Below, piece after piece: positions 1 through 10,280 of a DNA stretch of 64,000 nt. The DNA is taken from assembly GCA_019454045.1 (NCBI GenBank), contig SKCR01032779.1, positions 62,001 to 126,000 of the forward strand, written 5' to 3'. Position numbers and translations under genes: made by a program. The DNA comes from Zanthoxylum bungeanum (taxonomy: Eukaryota > Streptophyta > Magnoliopsida > Sapindales > Rutaceae). How positions within the stretch are numbered: the stretch's first letter is position 1; each line of letters starts with the position of its first letter. Below the pieces are notes generated by a model. The model was given only the letters and a program-made list of their open reading frames with translations. It was not told the origin of the DNA and did not search any database.

Positions 1-599
1 ATATTGTTGTTTTATTATTTTGCCTTTTATTTTATTTATGTTTTTTTCGTGTTGCTAATTATACGCATATGCATGGTTATGTTTTCTTATGTGCGTTTAC
101 ATTGAATTGATGATTATGTATGTTATTATCCCTTGTGGTATATCGGATGGAATCCCAGACGTAAATTCCGTAGTCGAATCCGAATGGACGGTAGTGCGAT
201 TTGTACTTGGGATACAACTCCACGTGCCACTTGGGAAATATTCATATATGCGTGATTAACCCCCTTTTTGTTTGCTATTTATTTATTGACACTTTTCCTG
301 CTTTTGATTGTTTATTATAATTTTTGTTATCACATCTTGTATTTCTTAATTTAATATGCTTTTAGAAATATGTTATTGTGATTATTAATATTTATGGGTG
401 TGCAAATTTGTGTTTATTTGAATTACTTTGCATGAACTGCATAAGACTTGGCTATACCATTGTGTGAACCCGTCCATTATACTAGCGTAAGTATGGGACC
501 ATTCCGAACCCAACGGTTTGAGGTCTTCCTTTGCAAGGGGTGAGTGCAGCCTTAAACTTTTCCCAGTGCACACTGGGTGGCAACTAATTTATTCTCCCA
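1..599 (+). repeat. Fragment resembling a copia leader
   Basis: No gene is visible. Bases about 121-240 are a diverged direct copy of about 2640-2750 in the leader of copia element A; both contain the run GGATACAACTCCACG or its variant GGATGCAACTCCACG. This suggests the window opens inside the leader of a related copia element whose 5' end lies outside. Bases about 250-599 are AT-rich and then mixed sequence that I cannot assign. Confidence 0.4.
194..223 (+). other. Predicted leader RNA hairpin, copy 1
   Basis: A stem TTGTA (201-205) pairs with TACAA (213-217) around the loop CTTGGGA, with an outer GTG/CAC pair. The homologous copy at 2711-2738 has TTGCA/TGCAA, so one pair changed on both sides. 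Pairing was traced by eye, not folded. Confidence 0.45.
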
Positions 600-1945
600 T
601 TTAATCCCCCGCAGGCTAATCTATACTCTCTACGGGCTGTGAGCTCAACAGTGTCGTGGTCGCCGAGTATCATAGGTATAGCGGTAAATCCCGCTTCGCT
701 CCTACAGTGACTCCTGGTCTATCACGTCGTGACTCTAGGTCTATTGCATCGCGACGCCAACCTAAGCATACCCTGGCAGAGAGAATGATATATGTCACGT
801 CATGACGCCAGACTCTACACGTCACGATGCCCACCTGATCAGGCCCGAGGAAGAGAGCCTTTATTTGTTATGTATCGCGACACAGAGCATTCTACGTCGT
901 GACGCCCACATGTTCAGACCAATGCAGTGAACACCTTCTAGTTACGCATCGTGACGCTAGGTGTCGAGCATCGCGACGCTGGCCTATTTTCAATGATTAA
1001 TACCAACTCTTGAATGGCTATACCCAAGTGAAACTCTAACACCCCACACTATGACCTTCACACATGCAATTCTTTAAACTCCAACATCCATATATGATAT
1101 ACCAACATTACACCATCAAAGTAACCCTCTGATTCCATAATTCTTATTTTAGCTCATTATCAAGGATTTTCAAACTTTGGTCATTTCTTAATACACTCGG
1201 TTTCTTAGTTCTTTATCCACCCAGATGCAATCTTTAGCATGCCAATAATACCAACATAACATCATATCCCCAAAATTCTACAATCCAAGTTTTGTGTCAA
1301 GATTTCCTTACCTCATTTCACTTGATTTCCTTCACCAAATAAGTCTTCTAAGCTTTCCATTCCTTTTCTTAGCTTGTTATGTATTGATTTACCTTTGCTT
1401 CCTCATTACCTTTGGTGAGAAAAATGGTTTCCCTATTCTTTCTTCCTTCTTTTCTTCTTTCTTCTCCCTTTCACGTTTTTTCTTCTTCACAAATATTAGA
1501 GATACATGAATAGTATTCTATATTTATACTAGGGGCAGAATAAGTAGTGATTTAATGGCAAAATATCAGAAATTTTGAGAAACTTAGAGAATTATCTAGA
1601 TTAGTCATCGGGGACTATTCATTTGAATTTGTAAACTGTATTTTTGACATATTTCTGATTTGAATTTGGAAACATATCCAACATAAAAGTTGTAGGTCTT
1701 AGTTTTAGCTTTCCGACGATATAAAATTCATAAATATCAAAGTTCATATGAAAATGTTATGGTCCAAATACCATGGGCTGTCTCGATTGAATCTTTGAAT
1801 AAATTCTGTATCGGAACTACTGGAATTTATCGAATGTCCAAAATCAAAAATTCATTTCATGAGTGTATACGTGTTCGAACATGATTTATATTATGTATAA
1901 TGCATCTCATAACGTGATAGTCGTCAGGATTACCAGGGTGCTACA
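600..1945 (-). repeat. Partial Ty3/gypsy LTR, reverse orientation
   Basis: Read on the minus strand from 1945 leftwards, this matches the first about 1 kb of the gypsy D LTR (44321 onward). It starts with TGTAGCACC where the other starts TGTAACGTCC, and shares the segments around TTGTAGGTCT, CTTTCCGA and GAGTGTATA, then a purine-rich stretch. The cluster of GCGTCGCGACGC-like motifs at about 700-990 lies at the same distance from the LTR start as in the other copy. The left part of the LTR is missing. The plus-strand ORF at 1294-1509 is only the reverse of the purine-rich stretch. Confidence 0.6.
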
Positions 1946-1951
1946 CTATAA

Positions 1952-1969
1952 TTGGCATCGAGAGCGAGG
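1952..1969 (+). other. Primer-binding-site-like sequence (tRNA-iMet type)
   Basis: The sequence TTGGCATCGAGAGCGAGG differs by one substitution and one inserted base from the TGGTATCAGAGCGAGG commonly seen at copia primer sites. It begins 6 bases after the end of the reversed LTR fragment, so its own LTR has been lost. Confidence 0.5.
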
Positions 1970-2710
1970 TTGAACAATGTTCTTAAACCTTCTATTTTTC
2001 ATTTAAAATTACAATTTTTATTTATTTATATGAGATATAAATGATTATATGCATGTTTAGATGAGTAGGCACAAAGTAATATTCATGAGATGAATGTTTA
2101 ATAATTGATTTATGTGATGAATATTTTTTTTGCATTGATCGTAAATTTTTATGGCTCTTATTTTTATGTTGGTTTTGGTTTTGGGATGTAAGGCTATAAG
2201 GTCAATTTTTACAAATGTTGTGATTTTATTTTCCATTGTAAAATTTTATTTTTTATAATTTGGAGCACCAAAGTCACAAAAGAAGCCAACACCACCATGA
2301 AGCAAGTTTTGAAGACCAATGGATGCCTTGGGAATTTTATGTACTAATTAGATTAATATAGGGAAAATAAGAGTCAGGTCAATGTAAAATTTTTTTTATG
2401 CTGTATGTTTAATTCGAAATGTTTGAATAACATGTCATATAGCTTAGGGTGCATACTCTTGTATTTTAACATGCCATAACATATTTTGGATGCATAAATA
2501 TTCTAGACATAAAATATGATTTTATGAAATTTAAAATGGTTAAATTGGAATATCATATGCATGAAAAATTATTAATTAGTTTAATTGGTTTAATGATTTA
2601 AAATTGGAAATTCTAAAATATTGGGTTTAATAAGTGCATCATGAATTCCATTGGTATATAAGATAGAAATCTGGACGTAATTCCATAGCCGATTCTGAAT
2701 GGACGATAAT

Positions 2711-2738
2711 GTGGCTTGCACTCGGGATGCAACTCCAC
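2711..2738 (+). other. Predicted leader RNA hairpin, copy 2
   Basis: GTGG (2711-2714) pairs with CCAC (2735-2738), and TTGCA (2716-2720) pairs with TGCAA (2728-2732), around the loop CTCGGGA. The middle pair of the inner stem is C:G here and T:A in the copy at 194-223, a compensatory change. Confidence 0.5.
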
Positions 2739-3252
2739 GTACCATTGGAATTGATAACGCGCCTAGATTAATTAAATGGTTTAATTAAAATTTTGTCCAC
2801 TTTAGAATTTTAAATTTTAAACTTATTAATGTTCCAAAATTTTAAGAGTTAAAATTGGTAAGGTCACAAAAACTAATTTAATTAAATTAGTTTAATTGAA
2901 TAAAATAATTAGTAGAGACTAATCGATATTAGTGAGTTAAATTTTAAGAGTTAAAATTGGCAAGATCACTAATAGTGCACTAGTGTAAATAAGAGTTATG
3001 TTTTAGCCGCCATAAATTTGTTGACACTAGTAAATTAAAATATTAGATATTTTAAAATAGAAACCTTAATTTTAAAATAGTAAGTGGGAGAGGGATATAC
3101 GAAAATATATCATATGATCTCCGTTGTTAGTCCGAAAACATGAGATTCAAAAAGCGCCTCGAGACGGCTTTGTTTTTGTCCCCCTACGGATGGTGTCCAT
3201 TTTGGGTCAATATCAAGTTTAGATTCTGAGAGGATAGAGACTCTAGATTTAT

Positions 3253-3290
3253 TTGGTGAACTGACCTACCCTATGGCGACACTTCACTAG
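3253..3290 (+). other. Predicted hairpin displaying repeated core, copy 1
   Basis: TTGGTGAA (3253-3260) can pair with TTCACTAG (3283-3290), with two G-U pairs. The stem encloses a core beginning TGACCTACCC and ending GGCGACACT. The same core recurs at 3457-3478 between different arms. Confidence 0.45.
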
Positions 3291-3440
3291 TTAAGTCCAA
3301 GGGTTCTGAAACAACGGGTCACACTCATAAAGGAATGATTAAATGTTAATCGAATTTTCTTGATCAAATTAAACAGTGGTTGGTTAATATATGAATAAAA
3401 GTTATTCCCTCTTATATTAATCAATTGAGATTGTCTCGAT

Positions 3441-3495
3441 CTATCATGCAAATACTTGACCTACCATACGGTGACACTTATTTATGGGATGATAG
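3441..3495 (+). other. Predicted hairpin displaying repeated core, copy 2
   Basis: CTATCAT (3441-3447) pairs perfectly with ATGATAG (3489-3495), and AAATA (3450-3454) with TATTT (3479-3483). The stem encloses the second copy of the core (TGACCTACCA...GGTGACACT). The stem sequence is unrelated to that of copy 1. Confidence 0.5.
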
Positions 3496-3647
3496 ATTTC
3501 TGTGGCATAGTAATTATCTTAGGTTTCTAATTCATTATTCATGGTTCATGTATCATGCATCATGTTTAATTTTATGCCTAAATGTTTGATCATTTTAATA
3601 TTCGATGAATGAATATTAAATGAATGTTTCCTTTATTTATTTCAGTC

Positions 3648-4500
3648 ATGGTTTCTCCAATAATTGTCATTCTCTCTAACAATAAATTAACGGGAGAAAA
3701 TTATGTCAAATGGAAAAGTAACATGAACGTTATCCTGGTCTGTGAAGACCTAAAGTTTTTCGTGACGGAGGAATGTCCTCCCGAGTCGTACGCGATGCTA
3801 GAAACACTAGCCAAGCTGTACGCGATGCCTACCCAAAATGGGTCGCGGCTAATGAGAAGGCTTGTTGTTACTTGATAGCAAGGATGTCCGAGGTTCTTGC
3901 TGTAAAGCATGAGCCTATAGCTACAATATCTCGGATGATGGAGTCATTATAGGGCATGTTCGGTCAACCTTTGGAGCGTCAGCGTCATAAGGCCATGGTC
4001 TCAGCGATGATTGCTAGGATGAAGGAAATGGCATCAGTCCAAGAGCAGATCTTGATGATGATGACCTATCTCAATACTATCGAAACCTATGGAGCTCGTA
4101 TTGATGAGCGAAACTAGGTGACCATGATTATGGAAACTCTTCCGAAGAGTTTCCTGCAGTTTAAAAGTAACTATTTTATGAACAAGTTATCTTTTACTTT
4201 GACCCAGTAAATCAAGGAGCTCACCAATTACGAGTTCATGCTTGTGGATCTTCGTAAGCCCAGTGCTCAGGCAAATGTTGTCGAATCTTCTAAATTTACA
4301 AAGAACAAGAAGAAATGCACTGGGAAGGCTAAGCAAAGCCGATGAAGAAGAACAAGAGTAGCTCTAAAGGTGCAAAGCCTAAGGGAAAGTGTTTCCATTG
4401 CAACAAGGACAGGCATTTGAAAAGAAATTGTCATAAATACCTTGCTGACCTGAAAGAGAATAAGCCTAAGGGAAAGTGCTTCCATTACTGAAAGAGCTGA
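3648..4500 (+). pseudogene. Copia A gag remnant
   Basis: Gag is the structural capsid/nucleocapsid protein that packages retrotransposon RNA. The ATG at 3648 opens a frame with the typical copia Gag start (LTGENYVKWKSNM, then a VCEDLKF and TEECPP block). The frame is lost near 3830 and Gag-like sequence continues in other frames with several stops (MFGQP, ARMKEMASV, ETLPKSF). A zinc knuckle CFHCNKDRHLKRNC (C-x2-C-x4-H-x4-C, about 4390-4432) closes the domain. An in-frame ATG at 3624 is also possible, but 3648 fits the family start. The product cannot be made as it stands. Confidence 0.75.
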
Positions 4501-4559
4501 AAGAGAAGTGGTTATAAAACTAGTTTACGACATTTCCGAATATAAGGGTGTCCAGCATA

Positions 4560-6568
4560 TGTGTAGAAGAATAAGACTACTAAGTTGGAGCCTCGATCAC
4601 AAGTGTGCCTATTTATAGGCTATCCTAAGGGGACTGGGGTGGATTCTTTTATAGTCCTGAAGATAACAAAGTGTTTGTGTCGAAAAACGCTACGTTTCAA
4701 GAGAAAGACTATATGAGGGAGTTCAAACCTTATAGTAAGGTGTTACTCGAGGAGTTACTTTCTGGTTCGACCAACATACCATCGTTGACAACTGTTGACA
4801 AACACATAACACCTTTGTCATCTAAGTGTCATATGCAAGTTTGTCAGAATGATCTGCCACTTAGACATAGTGGGAGGATTATACGACAACCTGATCGTTA
4901 TCTAGGAGTTGGAGAGGCATAAGTTTTTGCTTCCAATGATGGTGTAGATGATCCATTGACTTATCGTAATGCAATGGATGATTCTGATAAAGAGGAATGA
5001 CGTAAAGCCATGAACCTCAGGATCAAGTCTATGTACTCCAACTCAGTCTGGGAACTTGTAGACCAATCTGATGGGGTAAAACCCATAGGTTGCAAGTGGA
5101 TCTATAAAAAAATAGGGGAGCATATGGGAAGGTAAAGACCTTCAAGGCTAGGCTAGTGGCCAAGGGTTATACCTAGAAAGAGGGAGTTGACTATGAGGAA
5201 ACTTTCTAGCCAGTAGCCATGCTCAAATCTATCTGCACTCTTCTGTCCATAGCCGCATATTATGATTATGAGATTTGACAAATGGACGTCAAGACTGCAT
5301 TCTTGAATGGAAATCTTGATGAGTGTATCTATATGGTACAACCAGATGGGTTCATAGCCCAAAGTCAAGAGCTTTGCAAGCTGCAAAGGTCCATTTATGG
5401 ACTCAAGCAAGCATCTCAATCTTGGAATATAAGATTTGATTCCACGATCAAGTCTTATGATTTTGAGCAGCAAAATGTTGATAAGCCTTGTGTATACAAG
5501 CACGTCATTGACGGGAATGTGGTTTTTCTCATTTTGTATGTCGATAATTTTTTACTTATTGGGAATGATGTAAGGATATTATCGGATGTGAAAACCTGAC
5601 TAGTTAACCAATTCTAAATGAAAAATTTGGGTGAAGCCGGTTATATTCTTGGGATCTAGATTATTCGGGATCGTAAGAAATGACTATTAGTTATGTCTCA
5701 GGCATCTTATATCGAAAAAATCCTTGTGCATTTTGGGATACATAATTCCAAGAAAGGCACTTTGCCTTATCGATATGGAATTTATTTATCGAATGAACAG
5801 TCTTCTAAGACACCTCAAGGAGTTGAGGAAATAAGACATACCTCATATGCCTCAGCAGTTGGTAGTCTCATGTATGCTATATTATGCATGAGACCAGACA
5901 TCTGCTTTACAGTAGGAGTAGTCAGTAGGTTTCAGTCTAATCCAGGATTAGATCATTGGGTGGCTGTGAAACATGTTCTCAAGTATCTTAAGAGAACAAG
6001 AAATTACATGCTTGTATATTCAGTGAGGATATGATCCTCGAGGGATATACGGACTCTGATTTTCAGACAAATGTTGATTATAGGAAATCAACATCTGGAT
6101 TAGTGTTTACCCTAGGTGGTGGGGCTATTGTGTGGATGAGTATAAAGTAATCTTGTATTGCTGACTCCACCATGGAGGCTGAGTATGAAGCAGCTTGCGA
6201 AGCAGCTAATGAAGCAGTCTGGCCTCGAATTGGGAGATGTGGAAGTTATTCCAGATATGGATAAACCACTCACACTTTATTGTGATAATAGGGTTGCAGT
6301 GGAGAATTCTAAAGAACTAAGAAGCCATAAGAGGAGAAAGTATATAGAGAGAAATTATCATCTCATCGGGGAGATAGTGCAAAGAGAAGACGTTATTTTC
6401 ATAAAGATTGCATCCGCAGATAACCTGGTTGATATGTTTACAAAGAGCTTATCGACTAAAGTGTTTAAAGGTCACCTAGATGGTCTAGGGTTACGTGACA
6501 TGTCTCATTTACTCTTGTGCAAGTGGGAGATTGTTAAGATATATGCCCCAGAGTTTCATGTAATATAA
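4560..6568 (+). pseudogene. Copia A pol remnant (RT and RNase H)
   Basis: Copia pol normally encodes protease, integrase, reverse transcriptase and RNase H. Here the sequence jumps from the Gag zinc knuckle (about 4440) to the stretch that normally follows integrase (LFIGYPKGT at about 4610), so protease and the integrase core are deleted. RT follows in pieces: a WIYKK block near 5100, MDVKTAFLNGNLDE (5282), IYGLKQASQSWN (5393) and YVDNFLLIGND (about 5538). The catalytic YVDD box reads YVDN. RNase H motifs include PYASAVGSLMYA-like sequence, STMEAEYEAA and YCDNRVAVENSKE (about 6280). The frame changes repeatedly, with stops at 5599, 6034 and elsewhere. Confidence 0.8.
6521..6531 (+). other. 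Polypurine tract of copia A
   Basis: AAGTGGGAGAT lies immediately before the TGTTAAG start of the 3' LTR. This is the usual copia plus-strand priming tract. Confidence 0.75.
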
Positions 6569-8259
6569 ACGGAATTATATTATATGAGATAAAATGATGC
6601 ATTATTCATTTATCAAAGTGTTTGTTTAATATCGCAAATTGCAAATTATTTTGTTTACCCTAGATGACTCATGTACCTCCAGACTAAGTGTATGAGTGGC
6701 ATACACATAAGGATTTAAGTCTGAAGTTATATGATGTGATCATATAGGACTGGACCCAGATAGAAATGAGTTTCTTATAATATCCGTTAAATAACGAAAT
6801 TCATTTCGATCTACTAGATAGTCATATATGGATTGATCTTAATCATGAGTGTGCTACGAACTCCTGCATGACAGGCTATGTCATTTGATTTACAAAGGTG
6901 AGATTGGTGTAGTAAGCCCGACCAATAGCCACGTACTTTTGGGACATGGTTTGGTATGTAGCTGAGGATGTTTAACATAGGTAGGGAATTCACTCATTCT
7001 TGCGAGAAGTAGAGAAGTATCTTCTTTAAGGGTTGATTTGGTACTTGAATGGTTAGAGCGCTCAAGTCTTTCTATTATGAATAGAAAGATTAACATTCAT
7101 AATGGTTATGAATAAATCGTTCATTAGAGAATCAATTTTACTTCAGGTAAAAATAATATGAGGGGTATAATAGATATTATGACCCGACTCTAATTATGAG
7201 ATACTCATGAATGTCCAATCCATATGTAATGACTATATCGATGGACACCGACATGGTTCAACTTGATTTATCTATCTGCGGCAATGAGAGTACAACTTTA
7301 GGTTACAGTGGAATAACCCGAAGTTAATAATTCAAAATTTTTAATTAAGAGCTTAATTAATATTTTGGGATTATTGGAGCTCATAATCGTAGGTCTATTT
7401 GGTCCCCGTGCTAACTGGATATACTGTAGCAGATTAAATATAATTGGATAGTTGAATTATATACTCTCATATGTATAATATATATTATTAATATGATTGA
7501 TAATATTATTTTGTCACACTTGAAACTATATATTAATTTTAATTTATGGTTTTTGCAATAAATGATTATATGATAATTATTTATTATAAGTTATTAAATT
7601 ATATATTATAATTTAATAAAGATATTATTTGTGTATTTCCAAAAATAGGTTTTTGGAAGCCTTTGGTTGGTTTTGGTAGTTACAACTTTTTTAAAAGTGT
7701 AATAATATATTTATTTTATAACAACTTTTGTCTTTAAGGAAAGTTAATTTGATGTTATAAATTTTTTGCCAAAATTCCTAAGGTGGCCGAATTCTACATA
7801 TAGGGGAGGGGAAATGTTTGTTTGATTTTGGAAATTAATAACCCTAGGTATATAAAGAAAATTTGATTTTTTTTTTAGCTAACTTAAACCATTCTAACCC
7901 TAGCCACCTTTCATGTTCTTAAAATTCTCTCAAGATTTGAGAAAAGCAAAAGAAGAACAAAGAAAACCAAAAGTAAAATACTTGTGTGGCAATTAATCTC
8001 TAAAAGAGTTTAGAGATTTTTTTGTGAGTATAGCCTACTCTATTTTCTGTTGGTAATGAGATATAGCATGGAAGGCTATTTGGTGTCGAACAAAACTTCA
8101 TCATCTTCTCCTTCTAATACACCACACGGCAATGATTAATTTTCTGCTCACTGCCGCACACAAAAGTTGTCTAACGGGACTCGGTTCGATTTGTTTTTTA
8201 TCCAGAATTTTGGGGAATATCTAGGGTTGTTTTAGGACTGTGTTGCGGCTATTTTAACA
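6532..8259 (+). repeat. 3' LTR of copia A
   Basis: It starts TGTTAAGATA right after the polypurine tract. It holds a TATA box at 7849 followed by a leader-like, A-rich transcript start region. The proposed end, ...TTTTAACA at 8259, is a guess because no 5' LTR copy is in the window for comparison. Small ORFs inside it are not genes. Confidence 0.5.
7849..7857 (+). promoter_or_regulatory. TATA box in the copia A LTR
   Basis: TATATAAAG lies about 1.3 kb into the LTR. It is followed by a T-rich stretch and purine-rich sequence, as expected at a plant LTR promoter. Confidence 0.55.
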
Positions 8260-9102
8260 AAAACATCAGACTTGAAAATACTGGTGTGACTCGCGCATAT
8301 AGGGGCTAATTTGGGCAGTGAGTTGGGCACATTTCGTGTCTAAAACAGTCCAGTTTTGTGCCACTGTTGTGGGACTATTTGGGGGCCGTTCCGAGGCTGA
8401 CATTTTATCCAAAAAAGAAGTAAAATTTCAGCCGAATAGCTGGTCTGATTCGGCCAGAAGAAGAGAAGGGAAGAAAAATTTTACTAGTCCGATCACGGGT
8501 GCCTAATGTGTTTCCGTCGTGCTAGAAAAGTGGTTCCTACATCCACGTGCTTCCACATACTGCCACGTACTTCCATGCGCTTCACATACTCACATACGCG
8601 TGCGTATTACACAAAGCATAGGACATGTTGGTCTTTTTTTATGTATTCATATGACATGTCATTTATTGAAATGGAAATAATAACCATTTAATCTCGGTTA
8701 ATCTCGTAATAACCGTTTCTTCCAAACATAAATCAACATGTCCAGTTTAGTACTGAACCTACGACATATCGTACGATCTGCATTGGTTTAGCCACTAATG
8801 TCGGTCGATATGTCATCTGAAACTAAAGAATACATATGACATGTCGTTTCTGTCATCTGAGAATAATTTTCTAGGTAAAATCATATTCGAGTAACCAAAT
8901 TCTATGGTCCATATCTTACACAATTTTAACCCAAATTATACAAATGATATACCGAATTAGAGATCAAATAAACTACTTTTCAAAACATCTTAGAACATAC
9001 CACTAGTAATATTGTATAGTAAGATATCAAGGCCCAAAATTGGACGAAATTCATTCTGGAAAAAATGAAAAAATTTGTAATTTCTTCATTTTTCATACAT
9101 GT
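8260..9102. other. Unassigned sequence between copia A and gypsy B
   Basis: No convincing gene is present. The ORFs at 8318-8506 and 8506-8691 lack recognisable motifs. The stretch 8530-8620 repeats short CCACGTGC/CCACATAC/CCACGTAC-like words. It could be the remainder of a longer LTR of copia A or old intergenic DNA. Confidence 0.4.
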
Positions 9103-10271
9103 TGACACGCTCAAAAAGTGGTTCTTTACTCCCAAGTATAAGAGAGTCGGAATAATAAAACAACCATTAAGTCCCAAGTCGATCCACAGAGAATAGATTT
9201 AATAAAATAGAATGATAAGTAGAGCGAAAAGAAAAAAGATTTGATTTGTTGAAGTTGTTGGAAACTTTTAGGTTAAAAATAAAAATAAAATAAAATTATG
9301 GAGTTAGAGGATCCACTTTTAATATTTCAAATCTAGAAATCTCACTTTATTATAATAAATAAATTATCCTTGTTACCTAATTAATTTATCTCATGAATTA
9401 ATTATGCCAAAACATATAAAACCAACCATATAGGTGGTGTTCATTTCTGTCGATAATAAGTCCAGTTAGGTACTTAGTTATGCCAAAACATATAAAACAA
9501 GTTATACATGCAGTAGCCATATAAAACCAGCCATATAGGCGGTAGCACGATTTGTCGATAATTAATCCAGATTTAAATCAAGTTTTAATCATTAGATTAT
9601 AATTTATTTATTATAATATAAGCGAGATTGATCTAAGTTTTCATTATAAAAGCTTCACCCTTTACCCCAACAAAAAGAAATTAACTACTCATTTTATAAT
9701 TAAAAATACTCGTAATTTTATTACTGAAAGAAAAAGACATTACAGAAATCTTAAATAAATAAACACACAAGACACTATTTTCCTAAAAATTTATAGAAAA
9801 TTCGGAAAGAAAGTATGAAAATTTCTTCTGTCGGAGGCTCAATTTATAGGCTGAGAAAGGTTCGCGCGTCGCGACGCTATGGCTGTGCGCGTCACGATGC
9901 TTCTGTCAGTTGGGAGACACGTGATGGAGAATGAGGGTGCCACGACCCTGAATTCATTTGTGTCCCGACGCGCTAAGCGGTGTCCGCGGTGTTGTTGTCC
10001 TCATGGGCGCGTCGTGATGCTAAGGCCTTGCGTGTCACTACGCGTCTGCTAAAATTTTGTTTTTACCCTTTTCCAAGTCTGATTTTTCCTGTCGAGCTTT
10101 CGAGTAGTATTTTACCTACCAAATAAAAAAAAATACATAATAAAAATGTACAAAACATAATGTAAAATATTATTTCACAAATGTGCCAATATTAAAGGGA
10201 TTAGTGAAACTATGAGTGTTAAATGATTGAATTTTTGTATAATAAATATACATTTTTAAGTGTTCATAACA
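9103..10271 (-). repeat. 3' LTR of gypsy B
   Basis: On the plus strand it runs TGACACGCTC...GTTCATAACA. The first about 225 bp align well with 27317-27545, the truncated 5' LTR. It contains CCATATAGGYGGT-type words at about 9427 and 9530 and GCGTCGCGACGC-like motifs at about 9865-10050. The ORF at 8980-9177 straddles its edge and is not a gene. Confidence 0.8.
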
Positions 10272-10280
10272 CCCCCAAAC
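10272..10280 (-). other. Polypurine tract of gypsy B
   Basis: On the minus strand GTTTGGGGG directly precedes the LTR start TGTTATGAAC. Confidence 0.65.

Larger units (their letters stand above)
1970..3647 (+). other. Untranslated leader of copia A with repeated hairpins
   Basis: About 1.7 kb of noncoding sequence separates the primer site from the gag start. It is very AT-rich but contains conserved-looking islands: 2640-2750, repeated at about 121-240, and a 22-base core present twice, at 3262-3283 and 3457-3478, with three differences. Each core sits between arms that can pair, and the arms differ between the copies. A role in genome packaging, dimerisation or translation would be plausible for a retroelement leader, but that is inference. 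Confidence 0.5.
1946..8259 (+). mobile_element. Degenerate Ty1/copia element A, no 5' LTR
   Basis: The order is primer-site-like sequence (1952), a long leader, gag remnant, pol remnant, polypurine tract (6521) and 3' LTR (6532). RT and RNase H motifs are of the Ty1/copia type. No 5' LTR is present: the leader abuts a reversed gypsy LTR fragment at 1945. Protease and the integrase core are deleted, and many stops and frameshifts interrupt what is left, so the element is dead. The outer end of the 3' LTR is uncertain. Confidence 0.75.

Noticed and set aside
1294..1509. A 71-codon ORF resembling a membrane peptide rich in Phe, Leu and Ser
   Set aside because: It is the reverse of the purine-rich transcript leader of a gypsy LTR (compare 44770-44900); hydrophobicity follows from pyrimidine-rich DNA.
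600..1952. Reading the reversed LTR before 1945 as the 5' LTR of copia A, because a primer-like site follows it
   Set aside because: Its sequence matches the gypsy D LTR in the opposite orientation and does not match the 3' LTR of copia A at 6532.
3701..3910. Minus-strand ORFs at 3701-3910, 4267-4485 and 5153-5503
   Set aside because: They are antisense shadows of copia A gag and RT.
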